Source: Zygnema cylindricum (lineage: Eukaryota > Streptophyta > Zygnematophyceae > Zygnematales > Zygnemataceae). From it: 64,000 nt of DNA. The DNA lies in the NCBI GenBank assembly GCA_037447655.1, contig JBBHKE010001855.1:110001-174000 (forward strand), written 5' to 3'. The notes below the pieces were generated by a model. It did not search any database. It saw nothing but the letters and a program-made list of their open reading frames with translations, and had not been told where the DNA came from. The translations under genes were made by a program, and so were the position numbers. Each line of letters begins with the position of its first letter. The stretch's first letter is position 1. Shown one piece after another: positions 23,161 to 34,627 of this stretch.

Positions 23161-24768
23161 TCTTCCTGATATCGTGAGGATTTAGATCGCTTCGGCGGAT
23201 CTTGATCCAGAGGACGTGGAATGTGTTACGATTTACAATTATTGAATCTAGGTTTACGTGATGCTTGTTCGTTTTTAGTGTGGTTTAGATTTGGTCTCGC
23301 GTCACTTCGCGTATTTAGTTTGGTTTCATTTAGTACTCCGTGCGTCGGTTTGCGAATTCGGTTTTGTTTCGTTTGATGTATTATTTCGTGCGTGTATTTT
23401 TCACACGTACACGATTAGATTTGATTTCGTTTCGTTTGAGTTCTAGTACCTACGTCGAGAAGTTTCGTTTCGCGTGACGTACGTCTAGTAGTTTCGTTGC
23501 GCGTAAGTTAAATTATTCGTACAGGAATTTGTCAGTTTCGTTTCTAGTAGTTTCATTTTGTTTTGTACCACATTTACGTCTAGGTACATTTAGACACTTC
23601 TAGAGTTAGTGTTCTAGATTGTTTCTACGGCTAAGTTATAAAGCCATTGTGTGAGTTAGATTGTATAACAATTAGGAATCAAGTTAAGAGTCAATTAAGT
23701 AAGAATGAGTTAAGAGAAGTGTAATGTTTAAGGATTGAGATAATATGAGTTTATTTTATTGAGTAATGAATTTGCCTCTATCTTGGACTATGAGATTTCA
23801 ATGTGATATAATGATTGTTATTATTTTAGTTTCGCTTCCGCATTGAGATATTTGAGTGATTGTGAGCGCATTCCGATTTGACTCTTATTCCTATCAAAGG
23901 AGAGGAAGGGAGGGGGGAGAGAGGAGAGAGTGAGAGGGGAGGGAGAGAAAGAGAGAGAGGGAATAGCAGACAAACAAATAAAAACAATTATAATATACCA
24001 GCGTTCTCCAAAAGTAAAAGAAAACAAATAATCATAAATCATAAGCTCTAAATGAAAAAAATCACAATAAAAAAATGATTAAAAAAATATTGAAAAAAAC
24101 AAATAAAAATGAAAAAAAGGGGTGAAGAGACGGAGCACAAAACTACAAGTTAGGCAAATCGTTGACCAACAAGTCCTTGCACCTCGTTGGTCCAATTTCG
24201 CCACGTACGACAAATGGCGACCTTTCAATTTGTCAAAGTGTCACTTGATCTATACGCTTTTGCAAAAAAAACTCTAAGTGCGCCACTAAATAGCACAAGA
24301 GGATTTTCCCACACGTGTGACGGCGAGAGGAGTGTCGAGGGAGATAGGACGGCGGACGTTAAGGAACTCACATTTTTGCCATGTCACAAGTGTGAAAGTT
24401 TGTCGTTCAGTTTTGAAATTTGAGATAGTGTATTATAATGCACTCGAAACGAGTCATTTATTACGTCCGTTGGTACAGATATTACCTCTGGTGCAGATAT
24501 TACCCCTGCTAATACAGATATTGCATTCAAACTTCGCCTTCAAAGATTCTTTTAAGATTTTCAGCTTCGAATATTAACCTACGTGTTACGAACCAAAATG
24601 AGCCACGCAAATAAAAAGTGGTTTACAAACGCAACCTAATGGAAGACACAACAATCAGTTAACGCATCCGTACATTTATTGAAACCGCTAATGGAAGTCC
24701 GACCTAAATCAATGCATGTTACAGAGGCATGGACCGTGTCTTGTTATGGTCCCGTTTATGAAAACGTC
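23161..24768. other. Unassigned region, possible old LTR and low-complexity DNA
   Basis: 23240-23580 has many TTTCG/CGTTTCG repeats; 23895-23965 is a GGGAGA purine tract; 24040-24120 is A-rich. It lies upstream of the gag fragment on that strand, so an eroded LTR is possible, but no termini were identified. Confidence 0.3.
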
Positions 24769-24771
24769 TAA

Positions 24772-25786
24772 GGGTATGTCTCCATGTGCCAAAGTAAAGG
24801 TTTTTTTTTGTCGTTTTCCTCTAAAACTTAGCGGCGTACCGCGTGAATTACAACCGTACAGAAAAATTGAAAAAAAGTAGAAGTACATTTTGCGTCATCG
24901 TCGAACTTAAAATGTACTACAAGTTATCGTCTTGTATTTTTCGACCCATGGCCACACCAGAAAACGTCTTCAAACTTTTCTTTAAAACACACCGGCGATG
25001 TGTTTTTTACAAAGTATTTTCGCTAAGCAAATAGGAACACATATTCGCACATGTCACAATTTTTCAAAATTTAGAACAATTTCAAGCGTCGAAGAAAAGT
25101 ACATTATTCGCTATGTTTTGACCGTTTGTGTCTAGTACGATGAGTAAAAGTACACAATTTGTTATTTTTGTCCGTTTTTGTTCGGTACAATTTTTTTTTT
25201 GCAAGGTTCTCAAGATTCCAATGCTATTTCAAGTTGACCGTTCAGGAGACGGCAAAGGCGAAGAGAATCTTCTTCAACCATTAAACGACACAGGCTGGAA
25301 GGCGATGCGTCTACAATGTCACGAAAAGTCATGCGACGTCGCAAGCTGTTACAAAAAATAACGTGAGTCATCACATATTGTAGACGTTGACAGCTGTCAC
25401 AGGCATTGTAAGCGTATACAAATGTCACACCCTTAAGTAACAATTTTGTTGTTACACAAGGACACTTGAAATCCGGGTCCGCTGGATCTGGGTTAAAAAA
25501 CAAAGTAAGCTCTCTAAGTTACAAGTACATAGAGACATACACGTTGACGTCTACAAATGTCACTCGAGGTTATGCGACATCCAAAGCAATTTTTCACAAT
25601 TTGGTGCGTTGTTACATATTGTATACAGTTGACAACCGTCACAAGCATTGTGGGCGTATAAAATCGTCATACCCTTAAGTAACAACTTCGTTGTTACATA
25701 TAGGGACACCTAAAATCCGGGTCCGTCGGATCTGCGCTAAAAAACAAAGTGAGTTCGCTAAGTTGCAAGTACATGGAGACATACCC
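24772..25786. mobile_element. TAA-flanked (PIF/Harbinger-like) element, 1015 bp
   Basis: TAA at 24769-24771 and 25787-25789. Inverted ends GGGTATGTCTCCATGT are perfect over 16 bp. Contains a tandem duplication (25376-25547 and 25612-25786) with TGTCAC and TGTAGACGT motifs. Related ends occur in 50390-53745. Confidence 0.75.
25376..25786 (+). repeat. Tandem duplication of about 172 bp inside the 24772 element
   Basis: 25376-25547 and 25612-25786 share the run from CATATTGTAGACGTTGACAG through CCGGGTCCGC, AAAACAAAGT and AAGTACATGGAGACATAC. The second unit forms the element end. Confidence 0.7.
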
Positions 25787-25789
25787 TAA

Positions 25790-27230
25790 GAGGGTGTCCT
25801 GATGTATTGAAGTATGGACTTTTCTCTGTCGTTTTCCCCTAAAATTCAAGGAACTTCAATAAAAACTTAAGCTTACGCAAAAATCACTTTTACCACATTA
25901 CAGTGAACGTCAATTTGATACTTCGAATGTACTCCATATTTGTCGTCATGTGAACGCAATTTGGCGTTTTCCTCTTTTCGACCCCCGGGCAAGAGAATCC
26001 AACTCATCAATAAAATTCATCAAAAGTTACATTGAGAGGGTGTTATAAGTTCAATTATCGCCCAAACAGCAAATGAAAAATGACCCAAGCACGCGCCACA
26101 CAAGTGGGAAAATTTTAGGACGAGGGAGAGACTCACTATATTTTTCCTTGCCCGTCACACGCATGTACGGAAAATGACGAGCATGTACGGAAAAAAATCT
26201 GCAGGGATTTAGGACCTCCACTTTCATTCAAGGGACCTTTGCAAAATTTTGCGTCGTCGCCTCTCCCCTCCCTCTCACATTATCGCTTTTATCTCACACT
26301 TTTTAGAATGAGGCACGAAAATACTGGCATTAAATGAAAGATATTTGAAATACATTTTTTTTTAGTACCTTTATGCATATTTTTATGGCAAGTCTAGTGA
26401 GAAAAGTCGAAAATACGAAATCGAGTAGCCTGGCAGAAAGTTCTTGAATTTGTGACGTCAACGTTGTCACAATGTCACAAAACCCTAAACATTTACCATG
26501 TCACAAAATTATAAAAAATTATGGTGTGTGCCCATGTAACCGAAACTTTGAAATGTTACTTTGGATTTTAGCGCAGATTTTACGTTGTACTTTTCAAAGT
26601 GTTCCTATGTTAATCGTTACTTGCGCTTTCATTAATTCATAATGTGACAGTTGTAGACGTCTACAAAATGTGCGACAGAGTACGAAACGAAATGTAGACG
26701 ACTACGGAACTTCCTAAAATTGGTGACGTCTACAAAAACGGCGACGGTTGTAGACGCCGAGGTTTTTGTGACATTGTAGATATTTAGGGTTTTATGACAT
26801 AACGAAGTCATGCTACCTTGTGACGTCATCTGTACGTAGATTTTCCGCCATGGCTTTCCGGTTTCTTTTTCTTATCTTATATCATTCGATATGCCATCAA
26901 ACTAAGACCAAAAATATTAAAAAAAAATAGAAAAAAAAGCTTTCATTTGACATTATTATTGCTTCATTTCATTCAAAGAAGAAAGAAAAAAGAGCGGTCG
27001 AGTGAGAAAGAGGGAGAGACGAGGACGACGTAAAATTTTGCAAAGGACCTAGTGAATGAAAGTGGAGGTCCGAGACCCCAACGAATTTTTTTTCCACATG
27101 CTTGTCATTTTCGTAAGTACATGCGCGTGACGAGTATTGAAAAAAATAGCGTGTATTCTCCCGCGTTCAATTTTTTTTAAGGACGTTTCACACATGCAAT
27201 ACTGTTTTTCTATTTGTCAAGAGGGTGTTT
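25790..27230. mobile_element. Foldback-like element with AGGGTGTCC end
   Basis: Begins AGGGTGTCCTGATGTATTG and ends near AAGAGGGTGTTTTT. Internal arms are inverted copies: 26090-26440 and 26890-27190 share, inverted, AAAATTTTGC(A/G)AAGG, the AAAGTGGAGGTCC block and the TGAAGCAAT/AAATGAAAGA side. A single arm recurs at 37600-38160, ending GGGGACACCCCCTAA. Exact boundaries are uncertain. Confidence 0.5.
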
Positions 27231-27844
27231 TTTTAATTAAAATCTAGTCGCGATTTGATTACAGTTCAAGTGTGAAGATGAGCTGGCGTGACGCGGAAGC
27301 TGGCCGCGATGATAATAACTCCAAATTGACGTAACATTTAAAAGTTCCAAGTTGGCGCAAAATGTATTTTGGTTCTTGCCCATTTTTCGTACGGCGTAAT
27401 ATATTTTCGTTGCAAGTCCCATTTTTATAAAAACGACGGGAAAAAACCCTTACTGCAACACATGGGCACAAAAAATTAATGGCACGATATCATCCCTATT
27501 CTTATCTTACCGTGTTGTAAACCAATGCCCGTTACATGTGCGTGGTTCATACTTGAAAAAGGGGAAAACGGTATAGTATGAAAACGATACATTTTTTTGT
27601 CCGCCGTGAACTAGCACGTGACGCTAGCCTATGTCAACTAGCGTGTCGTGATATGAGCCACTTGTCCGTACGAGAAGTAAACGCTTTGCGGACATGATAT
27701 GTACGAAGCCTTCCAAAATCAAACTGTACTGCCACGCAAGCGGGCAAGCGTTTATACAGACCGAAAATAACCCCGGAGGAACTTAGAACATGCCCAAAAA
27801 AAAAACCTCGGGCGCCCGAAAAGAAAACTTATTTTCAGTTCAGT
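27231..27844. other. Unassigned intergenic DNA
   Basis: No recognisable gene; frames are short and overlap on the minus strand. Confidence 0.3.
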
Positions 27845-29769
27845 TTTTAGTATAAAATAAGTATTAAGAAAGCTATTGTAAAATTAGTATTAGAACGGTT
27901 ATAAGTGTGTATAATCAGTATTGGGACAGTTTTTAGTCTGTGTTATTGGTATTAGAACATCTATATAATTTGAGTTACTACAGTTATCAGTAATGTATAA
28001 TGGGTATTAACATTGTTATTAGTTTGTATAATTGGTATTAACACAATTATTTCTCTAAATTATTAGTGTTTGTATAATTAGTATTAGAAAAGCTACTAGT
28101 GTGTATAATTAGTCTTAACAAATTTTAGTTTGTATAATTAGCGTGAAAACGGTGTCTATATAATTAGTATTAGTGCACTTCTAATGCTGTAGAATTAGTA
28201 ATAAGACAATTTTTAGTTATGTATAATAAGTATTAGGACAATCATTATATAATCATTACTTCTACAATTATTCGTCCGTATAATTAGTATTGACTCCGTT
28301 TTTAGTCTCTATAATTAACATAAATAGTATAAGTACAGTTATTAGTATGCAGAATCAATATTAGTATAGTAATAAGGTAGTAAAATCAATATTTTGACAG
28401 TTAATAGTTTGTATAATTAGTATTAGCACAGTTACTAGTATGTAGAACTAGTACTGGTATGCTTATTTGTATAAATAATTAGTATAAGTACAGTTACTAG
28501 TCTTTATAATTAGTGCTAATACAGTTATTACTCTGTGTAATTAGTGGTGTAATTAGTGTTGGTACAGCTATTAGTAATGTAGAATTAGTGTTAGTACAAT
28601 GGTTAGTAATATATAATTAGCAGTGTTGAGTAATGTATAATTAGTATTAGTCCTACTATTCGTCTGTATCATTAGTACTAACACAGTTATTATTCTGTAT
28701 AATTAGTAATACTATAGTTATTAGTCTGTACAATTCGTATCAGTACAGTTCTTTGTATGTATAATTAGTATTAGCACATTATTAGTTCATGCAACTACAC
28801 CGCCAATCGCTATTAGCGTGTAGGTTTGATTAGCGTATACTATTATTTAGCGTGGTGTACGCTAATTGGGAATTTGGAAATTTTGGAAGAAATCGATTAC
28901 TCTAATTAGGAATTAGGGCAGTACAGTTATTAAATAATTAGTATAAATACTCATAGAAAAGATACATTGACTGTCATAATACTAATTAAACACTACTAAT
29001 AATTGTACTAACACTAACTATACAAACTAACAACTATATGAATCCTTATTACACCGACTAATACGTGTAGCAATACTCATTATACAAACTCATAACTAGA
29101 CTCATATTAAGTTTACAGACTAATAACTATACTAATACTTATTATAAATACTTAAAACTGTACTAATACTGATTATACTTACTAATAACTGTACTATTAC
29201 TAATTATGCATTATTAATAACTGTCTTAATACTAATTCTACATTAATAATAAATATACTAATCCTAACAATAATCCTAATTATGCAGACTACAAATGATA
29301 GTAATATTAAACACTTTACTAATACGAGATATGCAGGTTAAGCACTGTATTAATACTAAATAAACAAACTAAAAATTGTTCTAATTAATAATCATATAGA
29401 CTGATAACTGTACTTATACTAGATATGCATACTAATTATTGGTGTATTATCTGTATTAGTCCAGCTATTAGTACGTATAATTAGTATTATTACGGTCAGT
29501 ATTAGTAAAGCTAATAGTACGTATAATCTGTATTAGTAAAGTTTTTAGTATGTGAGTACAGTTATGAGTTTGAATCATTAGTTTTGGTACAATTATTATT
29601 ATGTAAAATTAGTATTAGTACAATTATGAATTTGTATAATAAGTATTAGTACAGTTTTTAGTATGCATAATTAGTAGTTTGTATAATCAGTATTGGTTCA
29701 GTTATTAGTTTGTATAATTAGTATTAAAACAATTAAAAGTCTGTATAATTAGTATTGATACAGTTATTA
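27845..29769. repeat. AT-rich degenerate tandem repeat array with internal inversion
   Basis: Dozens of imperfect units of the form TATAATTAGTATTAGTACAG followed by TTATTAGTxTG. 27845-28920 and 29440-29769 have the unit on the + strand; 28930-29440 has its reverse complement (CTAATACTAATTATAC). A partial CACCGCC MITE sits at 28798-28915 and a PIF-like element splits the array at 29770. The array resumes at 30503-30540. Confidence 0.8.
28798..28915 (+). mobile_element. Truncated CACCGCC MITE (left end only)
   Basis: TA at 28796-28797, then CACCGCCAATCGCTATTAGC and about 100 bp matching the left part of 17131-17670. The right end is missing, and the inverted block of the array begins just after it. 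Confidence 0.75.
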
Positions 29770-30499
29770 GGGTGAAGTTCCATCATACGTTTTTGTAATT
29801 GTACGGCAAACTCTACAGACCGGGTCGATTGAGTCGAAGTTCCATCACGTAGAGTTTGTAAGCCACGTGTTTTAAATTGACTGGCGCCACGCAAGCTACG
29901 ATCCGATATTGAATATCTTTCAGATTTTAAGCACCGACAAACTTAACTTCAAAACTTGACTTGCGTACCGTGTACCTGCATACGAAGTAATAATACGACA
30001 AAAAATTTATAATTTTTGTAGACGCTACGCCAGCTCATTTTTTAGGGTTTCAACTTTCGAACAAAACGAAAGTTCTTTGAGAGAAATAGTGTGACGAACA
30101 AAAGTTACCAAAAATAGCGTGACGAGGGAGTGTTACGAAATTTCTTTTTTATTTTCGGTTATATTTTGGAAACAGCGTGTCATGTGCAAATCTTAAGATT
30201 TTTCGTTGGTTATCCATCATGACTCGTAGCTTAATTTTCCACCGTGTCACAATTTTTTTTTTCTGTGTATGCCAACCCACCTCGTCGAGGTGGGTTGAGT
30301 CTAACAGAGAAAATTGAAGCGAACTCATCGCAGATGAACATCCGACAGCCAGTATTACCTCCAAGACCTCCGGAGAGTATCGGCAAGATTCTTTGTAATG
30401 TTAGTTTTCGTATAAAAACAAAATAGGCGGTACGATTTGGTACGGAGAGTCGCGGATTTCTGTTAAAAACGCCACTTTTCGCTTGATGGAACTTCACCC
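29770..30499. mobile_element. PIF/Harbinger-like element, 730 bp, copy 2
   Basis: TTA at 29767-29769 and 30500-30502; ends GGGTGAAGTTCCATCA / TGATGGAACTTCACCC match perfectly. Contains the hairpin CAACCCACCTCGTCGAGGTGGGTTG near 30273. It interrupts the AT-rich repeat array. Confidence 0.88.
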
Positions 30500-30559
30500 T
30501 TAGTCTCTATAATTAGTGTTAGAACATTTATTAGTTTGTGTTGGTTTTTTTTTTCCATC

Positions 30560-30924
30560 AGTGTTTTTTTTTTTTTTTTTTTTTGACATTACATGTTCTC
30601 TTATGTGATTGGTCCTCTAGTTTGTTCATAAGTTTGCGAGGGAATGAATTCTTGTATGGTTCCGTCCGTGCGCTTCATTTTTGTAATTCTTCAAAAACAA
30701 AAAATCGTATTCCAAACCATGATGTCCGATGGCGGACGGCAGCTGCCGTTTGCTATACGCAATTGTCGAGTTTTGTCGCATAGAATTGCATCTTTTGTCC
30801 GCTGCTACGCTCCAAAACGGTCGAAAATTACCGTCCCAACCGTCACCGCCGCGTTTTTGTGTCATTTTATGAAGTTTTGCGTACGCATCCCAAAATTTAT
30901 GACATCCGTTTTCCCTTTTTTCAA
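30560..30924 (+). repeat. Dispersed repeat R, copy 1
   Basis: Reverse complement of 54292-54660. Shared landmarks are GATTGGTCCTCTAG, CATGATGTCCGATGGCGG and CCCAAAATTTATGACATCCG. Both copies keep an open frame with MMSDGGRQLPF (30644-30937 here), but there is no recognisable domain. Confidence 0.6.
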
Positions 30925-30932
30925 GTGTGAAC

Positions 30933-31292
30933 CATAGTTCAAAAGTAGCCGTTTCTATTGTAGGCCTTTTGTCGGCGCCTTTATTGTAGTTGTGTTATAG
31001 GCTTTTCATGCGATCTTCTTAAATCGCTACTTTGATCAACGACCGTCCGATCGTCCAAATCTGACGGTTTCATTAAAAAAAACCTCAAAACTCACAGAAA
31101 AATAAATTTTGATCGAATGTTTTCAAAATTTAGGCATGACGTTTAAATCTCTACCGATCGATGTGCAACTCAACCCTGTTACTATTTTTTTCATTTTGCG
31201 ACCAATACAATATGGGTCTTAAGGTCATATTGTATGTTTTGCGTACAATAGGCATATTGTATGGGCCTACTTTCACCTACTTTTGAGCTATG
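30933..31292. mobile_element. hAT-like MITE (CATAGTTCAAAAG), 360 bp
   Basis: Perfect 8 bp duplication gtgtgaac at 30925-30932 and 31293-31300. Inverted ends CATAGTTCAAAAGTAG / CTACTTTTGAGCTATG. A shorter copy with its own 8 bp duplication is at 43031-43305. Confidence 0.88.
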
Positions 31293-31300
31293 GTGTGAAC

Positions 31301-31902
31301 CACGCAATGGGCATGGACCGCGTCCTGTTAGGTCTTTTCCGTACTGCAGACGGACAACGCGCGGAACTGACAACCACCGCCCTCATTAAGTGGAAATTTT
31401 GTTTAGATTTTTGGCAGTTAATAGCTGTACGATTCTGATTTGGACGGTCTTAAATAACCCCAACAATGAAAACTGTGCTGTACTTCTCTACCGTACTGCA
31501 GGTGTCAAAGTACGAAAAGTAAAATTGAAAAAAATGAATTTTTGAATTTGAATTTGAAATGCGAATTGATGTTTGTCAATGGTTCGTACTCTTCGAAAAG
31601 TGGATTCGCTCGAATGCGATTGGCTCTGCACTTCCGGTAGCGAAAACACTAGAAGCTTCCCATTCGTCCACACTATTTCAGGTGTAATAGCGTTGTTATG
31701 GAGCCGTCTCGCGTCCAAAACTTGGGATACATCACACTAGAAAAACTGAAAAAGTGAAACGTACGGTCCAGATTACTCCTCAGCATGTGACCGTCGAAGC
31801 TTCGCCGCAAGACGACAAATACAGAAGACGACAAACCAGCACAAAATTAACGAAGGAACACTCATAGCCCATTCCCACCGAAAAAAAAACCACTTCCGCA
31901 AC
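31301..31902. other. Unassigned DNA before the assembly gap
   Basis: The minus-strand frame ending at 31773 encodes a short hydrophobic stretch (SLILCWFVVFCICRLAAKL) that runs into the gap. It could be the N-terminal part of a further novel-family member, but this cannot be shown. Confidence 0.25.
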
Positions 31903-32335
31903 NNNNNNNNNNNNNNNNNNNNNNNNNNNNNNNNNNNNNNNNNNNNNNNNNNNNNNNNNNNNNNNNNNNNNNNNNNNNNNNNNNNNNNNNNNNNNNNNNN
32001 NNNNNNNNNNNNNNNNNNNNNNNNNNNNNNNNNNNNNNNNNNNNNNNNNNNNNNNNNNNNNNNNNNNNNNNNNNNNNNNNNNNNNNNNNNNNNNNNNNNN
32101 NNNNNNNNNNNNNNNNNNNNNNNNNNNNNNNNNNNNNNNNNNNNNNNNNNNNNNNNNNNNNNNNNNNNNNNNNNNNNNNNNNNNNNNNNNNNNNNNNNNN
32201 NNNNNNNNNNNNNNNNNNNNNNNNNNNNNNNNNNNNNNNNNNNNNNNNNNNNNNNNNNNNNNNNNNNNNNNNNNNNNNNNNNNNNNNNNNNNNNNNNNNN
32301 NNNNNNNNNNNNNNNNNNNNNNNNNNNNNNNNNNN
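31903..32335. other. Assembly gap (433 N)
   Basis: Run of N. Any frame across it is artificial. It lies outside the left arm of the large inverted repeat. Confidence 0.99.
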
Positions 32336-32719
32336 CACTCGGAGGCCTCCACCTTTTTTGTTCTTCTGTTCTACTAGACAGCTCTATTCGACTACTTGTT
32401 TGGGCAGTCCGATAGAGCACAGTTCAGTTGCGGATCGGCATGTCGACAGCCAGAAGGTTTTAATTACTGCCTTTTAATATTAGCCTTACCCGGAACTGGG
32501 CTCTAATCTCGACTTAACTTTGTATACTGACATCACGATCTCAAAGTTGTAAAAGCTAACCGCTTTTCGTAAAACCAGCGAATTAAAATCGAATTTGGTC
32601 GTTATTTATAACCAGTTGATTGTTATTAAATCTTTTTTATATTGAGCTGATACGAGAATGGTTAAATTTCAAGTGTTCCCACTGACAACGATAGACGGGC
32701 TGGCGTAGGTACGGAAAAG
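32336..32719. other. Unassigned DNA between gap and inverted repeat
   Basis: No gene recognised. Fragments such as AAAAAAGGTGGAGGCCTCC resemble pieces of the arms. Confidence 0.3.
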
Positions 32720-34497
32720 AATAGGAAGAAAGAAAAGACAAAAAAAGGTAGGCAGAATGAGGCATGGATGCGGTCGGGCAGATAGCAACAGTCACCCTTG
32801 TGAACTTTAAATTGGTAAGAGCATAGTCGAGTTATATTTTTTCTAAATTATTGTTAGTTGACCAATATTTATTGCTGGTTTAAGCTAAAATTAAGCGACC
32901 AAAATGCTTTTCGCCAATCGAAAATGTTGAAACTCTAGCACTACAGTCATATGTTTCAATTCAGCTCTAATCTCGGGTCAAGGCCCATTCCGATTATAAT
33001 TTTCCGTCATTAATTTTGGAAGACCGACAGCTGTACGGCTAGGCGTTGACTTGACACGAGATAGCCTGACGGGTTTGTTCATCAGCTTATCTCGACAGAT
33101 CATCTTGTCTTCTTGTTTTTTCCACCTCCGGAGGCTCACCAGAGTTAGTTTTTCTCGCCTGCGAAAACTTAAGAAAGTAGCAGAGATGCCCTTATCTGTT
33201 TATGCATAAAAGTACAAGGGACATTCAAAAATATTCCTACAGAAAAGCGACTTAAGAAGGACAATTTGTTTCCACTCTTAGTTTGTAGTTGCTTATTCAG
33301 CTCGCAGGGCCAAAAGAGATAAGCGAAATTCGGGGAAATTCAAAACATCTCTTCAAAGATTCGTGTTTCCCTCGACCGTATACCCCGGAAGTACCCTGGG
33401 GTGTTACCACCATTGCGTTTTATGTTTCATTTTTCAGCGCAAACCTGGATTTATGGTCTCCAATAGAATTCTCGAAAGGCACATAAAAAGTAAAAGAAAA
33501 AGGAAAATTACAAAGAAAAATAGAAAAAAAAAAAAAAAAGATACAAATCTACAAACGTATATCAGTATAAACGTAAATATATTTAGAGCAGAGAGGGAAA
33601 TTCCTCCAAAAACAATCGTGAATAAAAGAAAGAATCTCAGTTTTTATAACCCAAAAGAGAAAAAATGTTCCTCCCAACTATGGAAGTGATGGAAATTCCT
33701 CGGGAGATATGGAGAATGCGGGAGATATGCACTGGAGAGAGAGGGGGGCGAAAGGAGACAGAATCTGAGTGAGAGGGAGGGTGAGAGGAAAAGGGAGAGG
33801 AAGAGGGAGAGGGGTATCGGAATTCTTTCTATTGAAGCCAAATTCCTTGTTTTTTAGTCTTAAAACACTAAAGTCCTATTTATCGCGCTATGTTTAGCGT
33901 TTCTGCACTTTGCACATACCCGTTGCAGTGAAAAACTATTCCCTTCGTGAAATTGTAGAGTCTTTCTTTTTAGTGAATCCTTTCACCGAGGTACATTCTA
34001 TTTGAATTAGTAATAACTAGGTCAATTCTCCCTCGAGACCTCCTCCTCGCTTATTCTCCTATGAGATTTTCTCTAAAAAACTTCTTTGTCTACAATGTAG
34101 CGATCAATCTGAACTAAGGGAAAAAATTGACGACAAACTTTACCTTCGTTCTTTGTTCGTCTTTTCTGCTTGCTTATTTCATTTCTTCGTTTTTCCCTTG
34201 CTTTTGTTTTATTCCTTCACTTCCACCTTTACTCCTTAAGGGAGAGGGAGATGCTTTGGAGGATGTGGAGAGGGAGAGGAACAAGGAAGGCCACCAAAGA
34301 AGCAAGCAAACGCAGGTTTTCAGAGCTAGAGCGAAAAAGGCTATTTAGTATTTACATCCTCCAGGGGTTCGGTCGCTCGTGCGGCTCTGAGAACCCTACC
34401 GTACCGTACTTAGCTTCGCACGGGCGGCGGTAGATCAGGTATCGAGTCTCTTCTTTGAGAGAAATAATCAACAAACACGGTCAACGCATTGTGGGGC
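32720..34497. repeat. Giant inverted repeat, left arm
   Basis: About 1.78 kb that matches, inverted, 34628-36374. Landmarks found in both arms are GGGTCAAGGCCCATTCC, CCACCTCCGGAGGCTCACC, TATGCATAAA, the CTCGACCGTATACCCCGGAAG block, a purine/pyrimidine tract (33720-33825 against 35265-35405) and GAGACTCGATACCTGATC near the centre. At its outer end (32745-32790, minus strand) it carries the TCTGCCC..CATCC..CTCATTC leader motif of the novel gene family, but the homology stops in the polypyrimidine tract before the coding exon. Confidence 0.9.
33289..33486 (+). other. Arm-conserved small open frame (65 codons)
   Basis: Not recognised. The mirror arm has a counterpart at 35634-35834 (-). Both read PKEISEI, SCFPRP, TPEVPWGVT and LDLWSPIEFSKGT. 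Conservation may simply reflect the high identity of the arms, so coding is not established. Confidence 0.25.
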
Positions 34498-34627
34498 CTC
34501 GCCTCCATCTGGGGTTGCGGACACGTTTCACTGTAAAAAATAATTTGACCGATGTTCAGTCAACGTCACATTTCACCCACGGCACCCACGCGTGTATTTT
34601 GTATTTTGGTTGGTGTTAGGATTTATT
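34498..34627. other. Central spacer of the giant inverted repeat
   Basis: 130 bp of non-palindromic sequence between the arms. If the arms act as divergent leaders, this spacer would be their common centre. No TATA-type motif stands out except AT-rich stretches at 34592-34606. Confidence 0.7.

Noticed and set aside
31773-32420. 158-215 codon frames over the gap
   Set aside because: Mostly N; the frame cannot be known.
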